A stretch of DNA of 64,000 nt from RPQJ01 sp963823535 (GTDB taxonomy: Bacteria; Pseudomonadota; Gammaproteobacteria; Steroidobacterales; Steroidobacteraceae): the NCBI GenBank assembly GCA_963823535.1, contig CAWGLZ010000006.1, positions 1,054,001-1,118,000 of the forward strand, given 5' to 3'. The notes below the pieces were generated by a model. The model had not been told where the DNA came from. It searched no databases and was given only the letters and a program-made list of their open reading frames with translations. The position numbers and the translations under genes were made by a program. The first letter of the stretch is position 1; every line of letters starts with the position of its first letter. This document shows, one piece after another, positions 43,432 through 52,210 of the stretch.

Positions 43432-44074
43432 GGCCCTTCAGTTCCTTGAAGCGCGCGATGTCGGCGTTGAACGCCGATCGCAGCTGGTCGCGCTCGGTGG
43501 TGTTCTTCGCCAGTTCCTGCTCGTAGACCTGCAGGCCGTTCACCGTGTTGACGATATCCTCGGCCATGTGATCCGGCATGGGGGGCGCCGTGGGAGCCTC
43601 GCTGTAGGGCCGGAAGCGCTGCACTTCACTCATCAGGCGCGCCTCGCGCTCGCGCAGGTTCGCGATGTACTGCTCGGTGACGCGCGACTGCTGCTCGAGC
43701 AGCTCGACGCGCTGGTCCCGCAGCCGCTCGATGTCGGCGACCGAGAGATAGGTGGCGAGCAGCGTCCGGTCGCGCTGGGCGGCCGCCTTGCCCGCTTCCT
43801 CGGCCGCCTTCTGCGCGGCCACCTGCTCCATGGAGCGCCGGCCGGGAATCGTCCGCACGATGCGGCCAGACTTGTCCAGCACCTCCACGTCGAGGTCCAT
43901 GCACGCAGGCGGGATGTTCTGGCCGAAATGCGACTGGCCGCGCGCATCGCGGCAGCGATACACCTCGTCGCCGGTGACCGCGGCGGGCGCTGCCAGGACC
44001 GGCAACGCGCTCGACAGCAACAGCAGCGAGGCCGCGAGCCCCGTGGTACGTCGAATCTGGAAAATGTTCCACAT
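43424..44074 (-). CDS. Exported coiled-coil protein with DUF4124-like N-terminus
   Basis: 216 aa from ATG 44074. A signal peptide (hydrophobic at about 10-28, cleavage near VLAAPA) precedes a short region 'EVYRCRDARGQSHFGQNIPPAC', which resembles DUF4124 (usually '..YKW.D..G..HYSD.PP'), with two Cys that may pair. A long helical, Gln/Arg/Glu-rich stretch (about 85-216) should form a coiled coil. Periplasmic role unknown. It lies 82 bp downstream of pyrE on the same strand and overlaps dut tail to tail. Confidence 0.75.
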   Translation of the reverse strand: MWNIFQIRRTTGLAASLLLLSSALPVLAAPAAVTGDEVYRCRDARGQSHFGQNIPPACMDLDVEVLDKSGRIVRTIPGRRSMEQVAAQKAAEEAGKAAAQRDRTLLATYLSVADIERLRDQRVELLEQQSRVTEQYIANLREREARLMSEVQRFRPYSEAPTAPPMPDHMAEDIVNTVNGLQVYEQELAKNTTERDQLRSAFNADIARFKELKGLK

Positions 44075-44156
44075 GGCCCGGATTCTGCTCCTCGCGGCGC
44101 CGCAATGCGTAATGCGGCGCACCCGGTTTGTGACCGACGTCAAAGCCGGCGCGACC

Positions 44157-44789
44157 TTACACGCCGTAACGGTCCCGATAACTGCGCACGGCCTCGAATG
44201 CCGCCGTCTCCCCCGCCGCCTCGAGGTGGGCGAGCAGGTCGCGCAGTCGCAGGACGCTGACCACTGGCAGGCCCAGGGATTCCTTCACTTCCTGGACCGC
44301 CGATTGCTCACCCTGGCCGCGTTCCTCGCGGTCGAGCGCGATCAGGACTCCGGCGGGCGTCGCGCCCTGGGCACGGATGATGTCGACCGACTCGCGGATG
44401 GCCGTGCCCGCCGTGATCACGTCGTCCACGATCAGCACGCGCCCGGTGAGCGGGGCGCCCACGATGGTCCCACCCTCGCCGTGGTCCTTCGCTTCCTTGC
44501 GGTTGAAGGCAAACGGCAGGTTCATGTGCTCGTGCTCGGCGAGAGCCGCGGCCGTCGTCGTGACCAACGGGATACCCTTGTAGGCGGGACCGAACAGCAT
44601 GTCGAACGGGATGCCGGAGAGCGCCGCCGCCCGCGCGTAGAAGCGCCCGAGGCCGGCGATGGCATGCCCGGTGTTGAACAGTCCGGCGTTGAAGAAGTAG
44701 GGGCTCAGTCGTCCCGACTTGAGCTTGAACTCGCCGAAGCGCAGGACCCCGAGCTCGAGGCACAGGCGAATGAAATCCGGTTGGTGCAT
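44157..44789 (-). CDS. pyrE: Orotate phosphoribosyltransferase
   Basis: 210 aa. The PRPP loop is 'VLIVDDVITAGTAIRES' and the flexible loop is 'FNRKEAKDHGEGGTIVG', both typical. 'FKLKSGRLSPYFFNAGLF' is the orotate-site region. It makes OMP in pyrimidine synthesis. Divergent from xthA with only 24 bp between start codons, so the promoters must overlap; TATACT at 44799-44804 is a -10-like box for xthA. Confidence 0.97.
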   Translation of the reverse strand: MHQPDFIRLCLELGVLRFGEFKLKSGRLSPYFFNAGLFNTGHAIAGLGRFYARAAALSGIPFDMLFGPAYKGIPLVTTTAAALAEHEHMNLPFAFNRKEAKDHGEGGTIVGAPLTGRVLIVDDVITAGTAIRESVDIIRAQGATPAGVLIALDREERGQGEQSAVQEVKESLGLPVVSVLRLRDLLAHLEAAGETAAFEAVRSYRDRYGV

Positions 44790-44813
44790 GGGCGTACTTT
44801 ATACTGCGCCGCC

Positions 44814-45581
44814 ATGCGCATCATCACGCTGAACGCGAACGGCATCCGCTCAGCGGCCCGCAAGGGATTCTTCGAGTGGCTTGCGACACAGGATGCCGAC
44901 GTCGTCTGCGTGCAGGAGACCAAGGCCCAGGTGGACCAGCTGACGGACCCGGTGTTCCGACCGCCCGGCTACCACAGCTACTATTTCGACGCCGAGAAGA
45001 AGGGCTACAGCGGCGTGGCGCTGTACTCACGGACGCGGCCCAATGCGGTCGTCGCGGGCTTCGGTTCGCGCGAGTTCGATGCCGAGGGCCGCTACATCGA
45101 GGCGCAGTTCAAGGGACTGAGCGTCGTGTCGGTATACCTCCCGTCCGGGTCCTCGAGCGAGGAACGGCAGCAGGCCAAGTTCCGCTTCCTGGGGCAGTTC
45201 ATGCCGCACCTGCGCGCACTGAAGCGCCGGCGGCGCGACTACGTCCTCTGCGGTGACTGGAACATCGCCCACCGGGAGATCGACCTGCGCAACTGGCGCT
45301 CCAACCAGAAGAACTCCGGCTTCCTGCCCGAGGAACGGGCCTGGCTCGACGAGCTGTTCGGCGAGGTCTGCTACGTCGACGCCTTCCGCGAGGTGAACCC
45401 GCATCCCGACCAGTACACCTGGTGGTCGAACCGCGGCCAGGCCTGGGCGAAGAACGTCGGCTGGCGCATCGACTACGAGGTGCTGAGCCCGGGTCTCCGC
45501 GGCAGCGTGCTCGCGGCGGACATCTACAAGGCGCAGCGCTTCTCGGATCACGCGCCGCTCACCATCGACCTCGACCGGTGA
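44814..45581 (+). CDS. xthA: Exodeoxyribonuclease III
   Basis: 255 aa from ATG 44814. The EEP-fold active site shows Asn in 'LNANGIRSAARKGF', Glu in 'VCVQETKAQ', Asp-x-Asn in 'LCGDWNIAH', and the final Asp-His in 'RFSDHAPLTID'. AP endonuclease and 3'-repair exonuclease. It neighbours pyrE as in many gammaproteobacteria. The stop overlaps a GTG start of the transporter gene (GTGA). Confidence 0.96.
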   Translation: MRIITLNANGIRSAARKGFFEWLATQDADVVCVQETKAQVDQLTDPVFRPPGYHSYYFDAEKKGYSGVALYSRTRPNAVVAGFGSREFDAEGRYIEAQFKGLSVVSVYLPSGSSSEERQQAKFRFLGQFMPHLRALKRRRRDYVLCGDWNIAHREIDLRNWRSNQKNSGFLPEERAWLDELFGEVCYVDAFREVNPHPDQYTWWSNRGQAWAKNVGWRIDYEVLSPGLRGSVLAADIYKAQRFSDHAPLTIDLDR

Positions 45582-46993
45582 GCGACGCCCCCACGACCGG
45601 CGGTCCTGCCGTCCCCGCCGCGCCCCGGCCCTGGTGGCGCGGCTGGCTCGAAGCGCTCGCTGCCTACCGCCATCCCCGCGTGCTGGCGATGCTGTTCCTC
45701 GGCTTCTCCGCGGGCCTGCCCTTCATGCTCGTGTTCTCGACGCTGTCGGCGTGGCTGCGCGAGGTCGGCATCGAGCGCGCCACGATCGGGATGCTGTCCT
45801 GGGTCGGCATCATCTACTCCATCAAGTTCTTCTGGGCGCCGGTGGTGGACCGGCTGCCGCTGCCGGTGCTGGGCCGCCTGCTCGGCCGGCGCCGCAGCTG
45901 GATGCTGCTCGCACAGGCCGGCATCGCCATCGGGCTCTTCAACATGGCCCACCTGAACCCCGTTGGCCACCTCGGCACGATGGCGGCACTCGCACTGCTG
46001 GTCGCGTTCTCGTCGGCCACGCAGGACATCGCGATCGACGCCTGGCGCATCGAGGCGGTGCCGCAACCGATGCAGGGCGTGATGGCGGCCGCCTACCAGC
46101 TCGGCTATCGCATCGCGATCATGGTGGGCAGCGCCGGCGCGCTGTGGATCGCTGCCGACCATGGCTGGATGGCGGCCTATACCGCGATGGCCGCGATGGT
46201 CGGCGTCGGGATCGTCACCACGCTCGTGATCGCCGAGCCGTCACCGCGCGTCGCGCAGCAATCGCTCGCCCAGGAACAACGAGTCATCGACTGGCTGGAG
46301 CGCAAGGCGCACTGGCCGGCCTCGATGCAGCAACTCGGATCGTGGTTCGTCGGCGCGGTGGTGTGCCCGTTCGTGGACTTCTTCACGCGCTACGGCAAGA
46401 GGCTCGCCGTGCTGACGCTCGCCTTCATCGCGAGCTACCGGCTCACGGACTTCACGATGGGCGTCATGGCGAATCCGTTCTACCTGGACGTCGGCTACAC
46501 GCTCAAGGAGATCGCGGCGGTCGCCAAGGGATTCGGCGTCGTCATGTCGATCCTCGGGACGATCCTGGGGGGTGTCGCGGTCGCGCGGCTCGGCAACGTC
46601 CGTTCGCTGCTGCTCGGCAGCCTGCTCGTGATCGGCTCGAACCTGCTCTTCATGACGCTCGCCTTCCAGGACGATCCGAGCCTCGTCGGGCTTGCAATGG
46701 TCATTAGTGCGGACAACCTCGCGATGGGCGTCGCGGGGACAGCACTCATCGCCTATCTCTCGAGCCTGACGAGTGCGTCCTACACCGCGACCCAGTACGC
46801 GCTTTTCTCCTCGATGTACGCGCTGCCTGGCAAGCTGCTCATGGGCACGTCCGGGTTCGTCGTGGACGCGGTCGGGTACCCGTGGTTCTTCGTTTACACC
46901 TCGTCGCTCGGCATCCCGGCGCTCGTGCTGCTGTACTTCCTGTCGCGGCCGGAGGCAAAGGAGCGAGCGCGGGCTGGCGCGGATGCGCGCTGA
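45578..46993 (+). CDS. MFS transporter, AmpG-like
   Basis: 471 aa from GTG 45578, overlapping the xthA stop. About 12 to 14 membrane segments. AmpG-type features are 'FLGFSAGLPFMLVFSTLSAWLREVGI', 'WAPVVDRLPLP', 'RRRSWMLLAQ' and 'SSATQDIAIDAWRIE'. AmpG brings anhydromuropeptides into the cytoplasm for cell-wall recycling and affects beta-lactamase control; the assignment is by pattern and other acetyl-CoA/peptide carriers share it. A longer reading from 45422 lies over xthA and is rejected. Confidence 0.88.
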   Translation: MSDAPTTGGPAVPAAPRPWWRGWLEALAAYRHPRVLAMLFLGFSAGLPFMLVFSTLSAWLREVGIERATIGMLSWVGIIYSIKFFWAPVVDRLPLPVLGRLLGRRRSWMLLAQAGIAIGLFNMAHLNPVGHLGTMAALALLVAFSSATQDIAIDAWRIEAVPQPMQGVMAAAYQLGYRIAIMVGSAGALWIAADHGWMAAYTAMAAMVGVGIVTTLVIAEPSPRVAQQSLAQEQRVIDWLERKAHWPASMQQLGSWFVGAVVCPFVDFFTRYGKRLAVLTLAFIASYRLTDFTMGVMANPFYLDVGYTLKEIAAVAKGFGVVMSILGTILGGVAVARLGNVRSLLLGSLLVIGSNLLFMTLAFQDDPSLVGLAMVISADNLAMGVAGTALIAYLSSLTSASYTATQYALFSSMYALPGKLLMGTSGFVVDAVGYPWFFVYTSSLGIPALVLLYFLSRPEAKERARAGADAR

Positions 46994-47176
46994 GGGCTGA
47001 CGGCGACTGCGCGAGTGGGTATATGGCCGTGCACATGGCGCCACCGTACAGCGCATCAACGCTCTGCCGCGGTGGCTACACGGCTACAACTGGCATCGAC
47101 CGCACGTCAGCCTGGCGGGACAGCCGTCAATCTCCAGACCCAGCCTCGACAGCAAGGACCTGTTGAGACTCCACAG

Positions 47177-47623
47177 CTAATCCGCGTCCCACTTGCAGGG
47201 ATAGACGTCGATCAGGATCCGCGTGAGAGCCCCATCCGCCTGCGGATGTCGCGAGAGTGCTTCCATCGTGGAGTAGCGTTTCTCCAGCAGTTCGATCAGC
47301 ACGGCCGGCGTGACCCGCTCGCGGCTGACGCAGGAAATGGCGTTCCGAGGCAGCGTGATCGCCGGATCCTCGGATGCGGCCCACCGCAGCCGGCCCATTG
47401 CTGTCACGTGGGCGTCGATGAAGCCTTGCAGGTAGTGAAGACATGAGTACTTCTGGGCGTCTACGGCCATGGCGATGGGGGCGCCGCCGGCACAGAGCAG
47501 CATCAATTCAGCCGTGCCGAGGCGTCTCTGGTCAGCGACGGCACCGTTGCCGAGCGTATCGGCCGCACGAATATCCCCGTGCCAGACAAGCGCCAGGATG
47601 GCGACCAGGCAACGACCGTGCAT
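47177..47623 (-). CDS. Rap1a/Tai-like immunity-domain protein, exported
   Basis: 148 aa from ATG 47623 (GGGGAG upstream); ATG 47647 is possible. A signal peptide (about 1-21) is followed by the Rap1a/Tai pattern: 'LGTAELMLLC', 'YSCLHYLQGFIDAHV', a Cys before 'RERVTPAVLIELLEKRY', and a final 'LIDVYPC', giving four spaced Cys. Rap1a proteins neutralise type VI secretion amidase-type toxins in the periplasm, but many family members have no toxin partner, and none is here. The gap 46994-47176 shows no features. Confidence 0.7.
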   Translation of the reverse strand: MHGRCLVAILALVWHGDIRAADTLGNGAVADQRRLGTAELMLLCAGGAPIAMAVDAQKYSCLHYLQGFIDAHVTAMGRLRWAASEDPAITLPRNAISCVSRERVTPAVLIELLEKRYSTMEALSRHPQADGALTRILIDVYPCKWDAD

Positions 47624-47702
47624 CTGTGCTCTCCCCGTGAACGTCATCCTGGTTCACGGCGCTAGCGTCCCATATGGCGTCTGGAAAAGCCATCAGACGG
47701 AA

Positions 47703-47737
47703 AAGGGACGGCGACGTATCGCACGCCGCCGTCCCTT
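47703..47737 (-). terminator. Rho-independent terminator of the catabolic block
   Basis: Eleven-base perfect arms (AAGGGACGGCG and CGCCGTCCCTT) around a 13-base loop; on the minus strand the stem is followed by TTTTCC. It lies 144 bp past the last gene of the 47881-57967 run. Confidence 0.8.
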
Positions 47738-47880
47738 GGGTCCACGCTGCTGGCCTGCCGTCTTTCTTCGGTCCATTGATGACGTAGGAGATGGCCGGTC
47801 AACCCGTCAATTCATGGCTCGCCGCACATACGCCGTCGCTGATGTATGACTGCGCTCCGTCGTGCCCGCCGAGGCCGGAG

Positions 47881-49407
47881 TCAACGACCGCCGCCCTTCA
47901 GCATCAGCCGCGCCGCATTTCGCCCGCTCGCACCGCTGATGCCGCCGCCACCGTGCACACCGCTGCCGCAGAGATAGAGTCCGTCCACGGGCGTGCGGTG
48001 GTTCGACCAGCCGGGCAGGGGCCGCATGAAGAACATCTGGTCCAGGATCAGCTGGCCGTGGTTCAGGTCGCCCTCGGTGAGTCCCCAGGACTGCTCGAGA
48101 TCGAGCGGGGTGATCGAGCGGACCTCGCGGAGGCTGCCACGCAGGGCGGGAGCGAACCCGGCCAGCGTGTCGATGGCCCGCGTTTCGAGTACGGTCCGCG
48201 AGGCCTGCCAGTCCCCTTGTCGCAAATCGTATGGCGCGAACTGGAAGTGGATCGTGACGAGGTTTCCCGTCGTCGTGACCTCGAGATAGGGTCGCTCGGA
48301 GACTTCGCCGTACTTCGCCGCGTCGTAGGCGCGCTCGAGGTAGCGCAGATCGGGCGCAACGACCAGCGTGCCCGCGGGCAGCCCGTGATGGCCGTCGGTC
48401 AGCAGATGCACCTTGGCGACCGAGCCACGCAGCTTGATCGACTGCGCGTGCCACACGAACTCGGGCGGCAACTCCGGCGCGCCCACGAGCCCGAGCAGCG
48501 TGTGGCGAGGATCCGCGGCCGAAACGACCTGCCTCGCATCAATTTGCTCGCCGTTTTCCAGGCGGACGCCGGTAACCTGCTGGCGGTCCACGATGATGCG
48601 GGCGACGCCGGCGGAGGTGCGTAGTTCCCCGCCGCTGGCCCGCAATGCGGCGACCAGCGCGTCGACGATGCCGCGCGTGCCGCCGGCGGTGCCGCGATGC
48701 GCGAGGCCGCCGCGATTGAGCCAGTTGTGGATCAGGGTGTAGCCACCGCCCGCGGAGAATGAACCGAGGGTGACGCCGTGGATGGCCAGGGCCGACACTG
48801 CGGCCTTGAGCGGTTCTGCCTCGAACCAGTCGTCCGTGAACTCCTGCGCCGACATCGACAGGCTGCGGATGACGCGGAACATGTCCCGGCCGCCGAGTCG
48901 ACGCAGCTTGAGCGCCAGCGACGCGAGTGGCAGGCCCTCGGCCAGGAGGTCGGACCGGTGCATGCGCGGCATCGGCGTCCGGTACGCGGCATCCAGGAAG
49001 CGCGCCGCCGAATTCATGAAGGCGACGAATTCCGGCCAGCGCGCGGCGTCCCGCGCCGAGAGGCGTCGAATCGACTCCAGCGAGTCGGCCGCGTCGGGCC
49101 GGGTGCTGAGGCGAAGCATGCCGCCGTCCGGCAACAGGGACAGGTAGCCCGCTTCGGTCGCATCGTCTGCCGCTGCAAGGCCGTGGTGCGCAAGCCCGAG
49201 GTCACGCACGATGTCGGGTCGCAGGTGACCGGAAGCGTGCAGCGCGGTCGCCTCGAAACCCGGTCCGGCGCCGCCGCCCGCCAGTTGTCCGCCCGGCGCA
49301 TCGCTGCGCTCGAGGACGAGCACCTTCTTCCCGGACTTGGCGAGATAGGCGGCGGCCACGAGGCCGTTGTGGCCGGCGCCGACGATGAGGATGTCCGGGT
49401 TCGTCAT
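47881..49407 (-). CDS. FAD-dependent oxidoreductase (phytoene-desaturase-like), copy B
   Basis: 508 aa from ATG 49407. The N-terminal dinucleotide fold is 'ILIVGAGHNGLVAAAYLAKSGKKVLVLERSDAPGG'-like, and the C-terminal 'YLCGSGVHGGGGISGASGRNAA' closes the FAD site, as in the CrtI/PYROXD2 family. It is paralogous to the next gene upstream. In this setting the pair could oxidise C-N or C-C bonds of a catabolite rather than make carotenoids, as no crtB/crtE is nearby (inference). Last gene of the minus-strand run, 10 bp after its paralogue. Confidence 0.87.
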   Translation of the reverse strand: MTNPDILIVGAGHNGLVAAAYLAKSGKKVLVLERSDAPGGQLAGGGAGPGFEATALHASGHLRPDIVRDLGLAHHGLAAADDATEAGYLSLLPDGGMLRLSTRPDAADSLESIRRLSARDAARWPEFVAFMNSAARFLDAAYRTPMPRMHRSDLLAEGLPLASLALKLRRLGGRDMFRVIRSLSMSAQEFTDDWFEAEPLKAAVSALAIHGVTLGSFSAGGGYTLIHNWLNRGGLAHRGTAGGTRGIVDALVAALRASGGELRTSAGVARIIVDRQQVTGVRLENGEQIDARQVVSAADPRHTLLGLVGAPELPPEFVWHAQSIKLRGSVAKVHLLTDGHHGLPAGTLVVAPDLRYLERAYDAAKYGEVSERPYLEVTTTGNLVTIHFQFAPYDLRQGDWQASRTVLETRAIDTLAGFAPALRGSLREVRSITPLDLEQSWGLTEGDLNHGQLILDQMFFMRPLPGWSNHRTPVDGLYLCGSGVHGGGGISGASGRNAARLMLKGGGR

Positions 49408-49417
49408 CGTCGCCCGC

Positions 49418-51001
49418 CTACCGCCAGTCCTTGAGGATCTCATGCGCCGCCAGCTTGCCCGCGGCGCCCATCACGCCGCCGCCGGGATGCGCGCCCGAGG
49501 CGCCGAAGTAGTAGCCGGGCAGGGGCGTGCGGAAGTCCGCCCACTGCGGGGCCGGGCGCAGGAAGAACAGCTGGTGCAGCAGCAGCTCGCCGTGGAAGAT
49601 GTTGCCGCCGGTGATGCCCGCGATGCGCTCGATGTCCTTCGGCGTGATCACCTGCTTGCCGACGATGGCGCGGCGGATGTTCGGCGCATAGCGCTCGATG
49701 GTGTCGATCACCGTCTCGCCGAAGGCGTCGCGCTTCGCGTCGTCCCAGCCGCCCTCGATGTCGTAAGGTGCGTACTGCACGAAGCAGGACATCACGTGGT
49801 GTCCCGGTGGCGCCATGTCGCGATCGATCATCGAGGGAATGATCATGTCGATGTAGGGGTTGCGCGAGAACTGGCCGTACTTGGCCTCGTCGTAGGCGCG
49901 CTCGATGTAGTCGATGCTGGGGCTGATCGAGATGGCGCCGCGGTGCAGCGGGCCCTCGCCCGGCAGGCAGGTGAACTGCGGCAGCTCGGACAGCGCGATG
50001 TTCACCTTGCCGGAGGAGCCGCGCACCCTGAATGCACGGATGGCGTCGGTGAACTCGTCGGGCAGGTGCTCCGCGTCCACGAACTGCAGGAACGTGCGCT
50101 TGGGGTCGGCCGCGGACATGACCACGTCCGCCTGCAGCTCATCGCCGTTCGCCAGTGCAACGCCGCGGGCCCGGCCGCCGCGCACGATCACCTTCTCCAC
50201 CGCCGCGCCGGTGCGGATCTCGACGCCGAGCGCGCGCGCGGAACTCGCGATCGCCGCGGTCACGCCGCCGGTGCCGTTCTTGGCGAAGCCCCAGGCACGG
50301 AAGGCGCCGTCGATCTCGCCCATGTAGTGGTGAAGCAGGACGTAGGCCGTCCCGGGCGAGCGCGGCCCGAGGAACGTCCCGATGATGCCGCTCGCGGACT
50401 TGGTGCCCTTGAGCGGATCGAACTCGAACCATTCGTCGAGCAGGTCCGCGGAGGACTGCGTCACCAGCTTCGCGATCCGGTAGATCTCCGCCTCGCCGAG
50501 GCTCGCGCCGTATTGCCCGAGCTTCAGCAGGCCGCGCAGGTCGCGCCAGCTGAGGGACGACGGATCCGGCGGCACCAGGCCGAGCACCGGCTTGATCGCC
50601 TTCGCGGCGCGCGCCATCACGCGTGAGTATTCGTCGGCCGCCTCGGCATCGCGCGGCGAGTGTCGGTAGAGCTCGCGGCGCGTGAGGTCGTGGTCGTCCC
50701 AGGCAGCCAGATAATCGCCGTTGTCCATCGGCGTCACGGTGCTCGGGAGTGGCAGGATCTTGAGCCCGTGCCGCGGCAGCTCGAGGTCGCGGATGATCTC
50801 CGGCCGCAGGAGACTCACCACGTAGGAGAATTCGGTAAAGCGGTAGCCTGGGAAGATCTCCTCGGTGACGGCCGCGCCGCCCACCACGTCGCGCCGCTCG
50901 AGGACCACGACCTTCTTTCCTGCGCGGGCCAGGTAGGCAGCGGCAATCAGGCCGTTGTGGCCCGCACCGATGACGATCGCGTCGTAGCTGCCCGGATTCA
51001 C
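49418..51001 (-). CDS. FAD-dependent oxidoreductase (phytoene-desaturase-like), copy A
   Basis: 527 aa from GTG 51001, which shares one base with the stop of the GcvT-like gene (TAGTG). FAD motif 'IVIGAGHNGLIAAAYLARAG'; 'VVGGAAVTEEIFPGYRFTEFSYVVSLLRPEI' and the C-terminal 'GYYFGASGAHPGGGVMGAAG' are family marks (PYROXD2-like). The frame stays open for some 270 codons upstream over the GcvT gene, but that reading is not coding. Copies A and B are clearly related yet far from identical, so the duplication is old. Confidence 0.88.
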   Translation of the reverse strand: MNPGSYDAIVIGAGHNGLIAAAYLARAGKKVVVLERRDVVGGAAVTEEIFPGYRFTEFSYVVSLLRPEIIRDLELPRHGLKILPLPSTVTPMDNGDYLAAWDDHDLTRRELYRHSPRDAEAADEYSRVMARAAKAIKPVLGLVPPDPSSLSWRDLRGLLKLGQYGASLGEAEIYRIAKLVTQSSADLLDEWFEFDPLKGTKSASGIIGTFLGPRSPGTAYVLLHHYMGEIDGAFRAWGFAKNGTGGVTAAIASSARALGVEIRTGAAVEKVIVRGGRARGVALANGDELQADVVMSAADPKRTFLQFVDAEHLPDEFTDAIRAFRVRGSSGKVNIALSELPQFTCLPGEGPLHRGAISISPSIDYIERAYDEAKYGQFSRNPYIDMIIPSMIDRDMAPPGHHVMSCFVQYAPYDIEGGWDDAKRDAFGETVIDTIERYAPNIRRAIVGKQVITPKDIERIAGITGGNIFHGELLLHQLFFLRPAPQWADFRTPLPGYYFGASGAHPGGGVMGAAGKLAAHEILKDWR

Positions 51002-52206
51002 TATTTTCGCTTCCACTCGGGATCGTAGAACGGCAGCGCCACCACGGTGCCCGGGGCCTGGCGGCGATGGTGCTCGACCGTGATCTCGATGCTGAGCCGG
51101 GTGCCGGGTTCGTACCACGGCCGCTGCAGGTGGACGAGCGCGATGTATTTCTTCAGTACCGGCGACCAGGTGCTCGTCGACGAATAGCCCACCTGGGTAC
51201 CGTCCTTCATCACCGGGAGGCTGCCGCGCACGGCCATCGCCGGGATCTGCGGCGGCAGGCCCGCCTCGGCGTACAGGCGCTCGAGTCCCTCCCAGTCGAC
51301 CTCGAAGCCCACGAGCTTCCAGGCGGACCCCTCGCGCGCCTCGCGCTCGAGCGCCCGGCGGCCGACGAAGTAACCCGGCTTGTCGAGCGCGATGGTCCAG
51401 CCGAGGCCCATCTCGTAGGGGGAGGATTTCTGGCCCGCGATCCAGGCGTGCGTGGCCGCGGTGTAGTCGACGTCGAGCATGAACAGCCCCGCCTCGACCC
51501 GCGCCATGTCCATCGCCAGGATGCCGCAGGGCGCGATGCCGTAGTCGTCGCCGCCGGCCATGAGCGCGTCCCAGACGGGCAGGGCGTCCGCCGCGTCCAT
51601 CCAGATCTCGTAGCCGAGGTCGCCGGTATAACCGGTGCGTGAAATGGTCACCGGCCGGCCCGCGAGCACGTTCGGCGCCATGCGGAAGAACCGGATGCCG
51701 TCCACCGGCGACTCGCAGCAGCGGTTCAGTACCGCCCGCGACTTCGGGCCCTGCAGGCTCAGCGCCGCCATCTGGTCGGTGCGCTCGGTGATGGTCACCT
51801 GCATGCCGACCGCGTTCATGTGCAACCACCGCAGCGACGGCTCGGCGGAGGTGAGGCGGAAGCTCTGCTCACCGAGTCTGGTCACCGTGCCGTCGTCGAG
51901 CAACTTGCCGTCGTCGTCGCACCAGCCCGTGTAAAAGACCTGGCCGACCGAGAGCTTGCCGATGTTGCGCGGCGTGATGCGGTCGAGCAGGCGGGCGGCG
52001 TCGGGCCCTTCGATCGTGTACTTCATCAGCGGCGAGACGTCGATCAGCGCCGCATGGTTGCGGATCGCCCAGTACTCGCGCTCGAGACCGAGGTCGTAGG
52101 AGCCGACGGCGATGTGGCCGGCCCAGCGGCGCCAGTTCTGCGGCAGGCACAGCCGCGAGGTCCGTTCGTGGAACGGCGTGCGCTTCAGCTGGTAGAGGTC
52201 GGCCAT
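51001..52206 (-). CDS. GcvT/DmdA-like folate-dependent methyl- or aminomethyltransferase
   Basis: 401 aa. Typical GcvT-fold pieces: 'YWAIRNHAALIDVSPLMKYTIEGPDAARLLDRI', 'DDDGKLLDDGTVTRL', 'LQGPKSRAVLN', 'ISRTGYTGDLGYEIWMDA' and 'MDMARVEAGLFMLDVDY' with the conserved Glu. It lacks neighbouring gcvH/gcvP, so it is not the glycine-cleavage T protein. Members next to Rieske oxygenases usually move a one-carbon unit from a methylated amine or sulfonium to tetrahydrofolate. The gene lies 4 bp downstream of the Rieske oxygenase gene. Confidence 0.87.
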   Translation of the reverse strand: MADLYQLKRTPFHERTSRLCLPQNWRRWAGHIAVGSYDLGLEREYWAIRNHAALIDVSPLMKYTIEGPDAARLLDRITPRNIGKLSVGQVFYTGWCDDDGKLLDDGTVTRLGEQSFRLTSAEPSLRWLHMNAVGMQVTITERTDQMAALSLQGPKSRAVLNRCCESPVDGIRFFRMAPNVLAGRPVTISRTGYTGDLGYEIWMDAADALPVWDALMAGGDDYGIAPCGILAMDMARVEAGLFMLDVDYTAATHAWIAGQKSSPYEMGLGWTIALDKPGYFVGRRALEREAREGSAWKLVGFEVDWEGLERLYAEAGLPPQIPAMAVRGSLPVMKDGTQVGYSSTSTWSPVLKKYIALVHLQRPWYEPGTRLSIEITVEHHRRQAPGTVVALPFYDPEWKRK

Positions 52207-52210
52207 CGGT

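Noticed and set aside
46994..47176. Possible tRNA or small RNA in the gap after the AmpG-like gene
   Set aside because: No T-loop, acceptor CCA end or terminator could be found.
47881..51001. Carotenoid biosynthesis locus
   Set aside because: The FAD enzymes look CrtI-like, but no phytoene synthase, GGPP synthase or cyclase is nearby, and the linked Rieske and GcvT-like genes point to catabolism.
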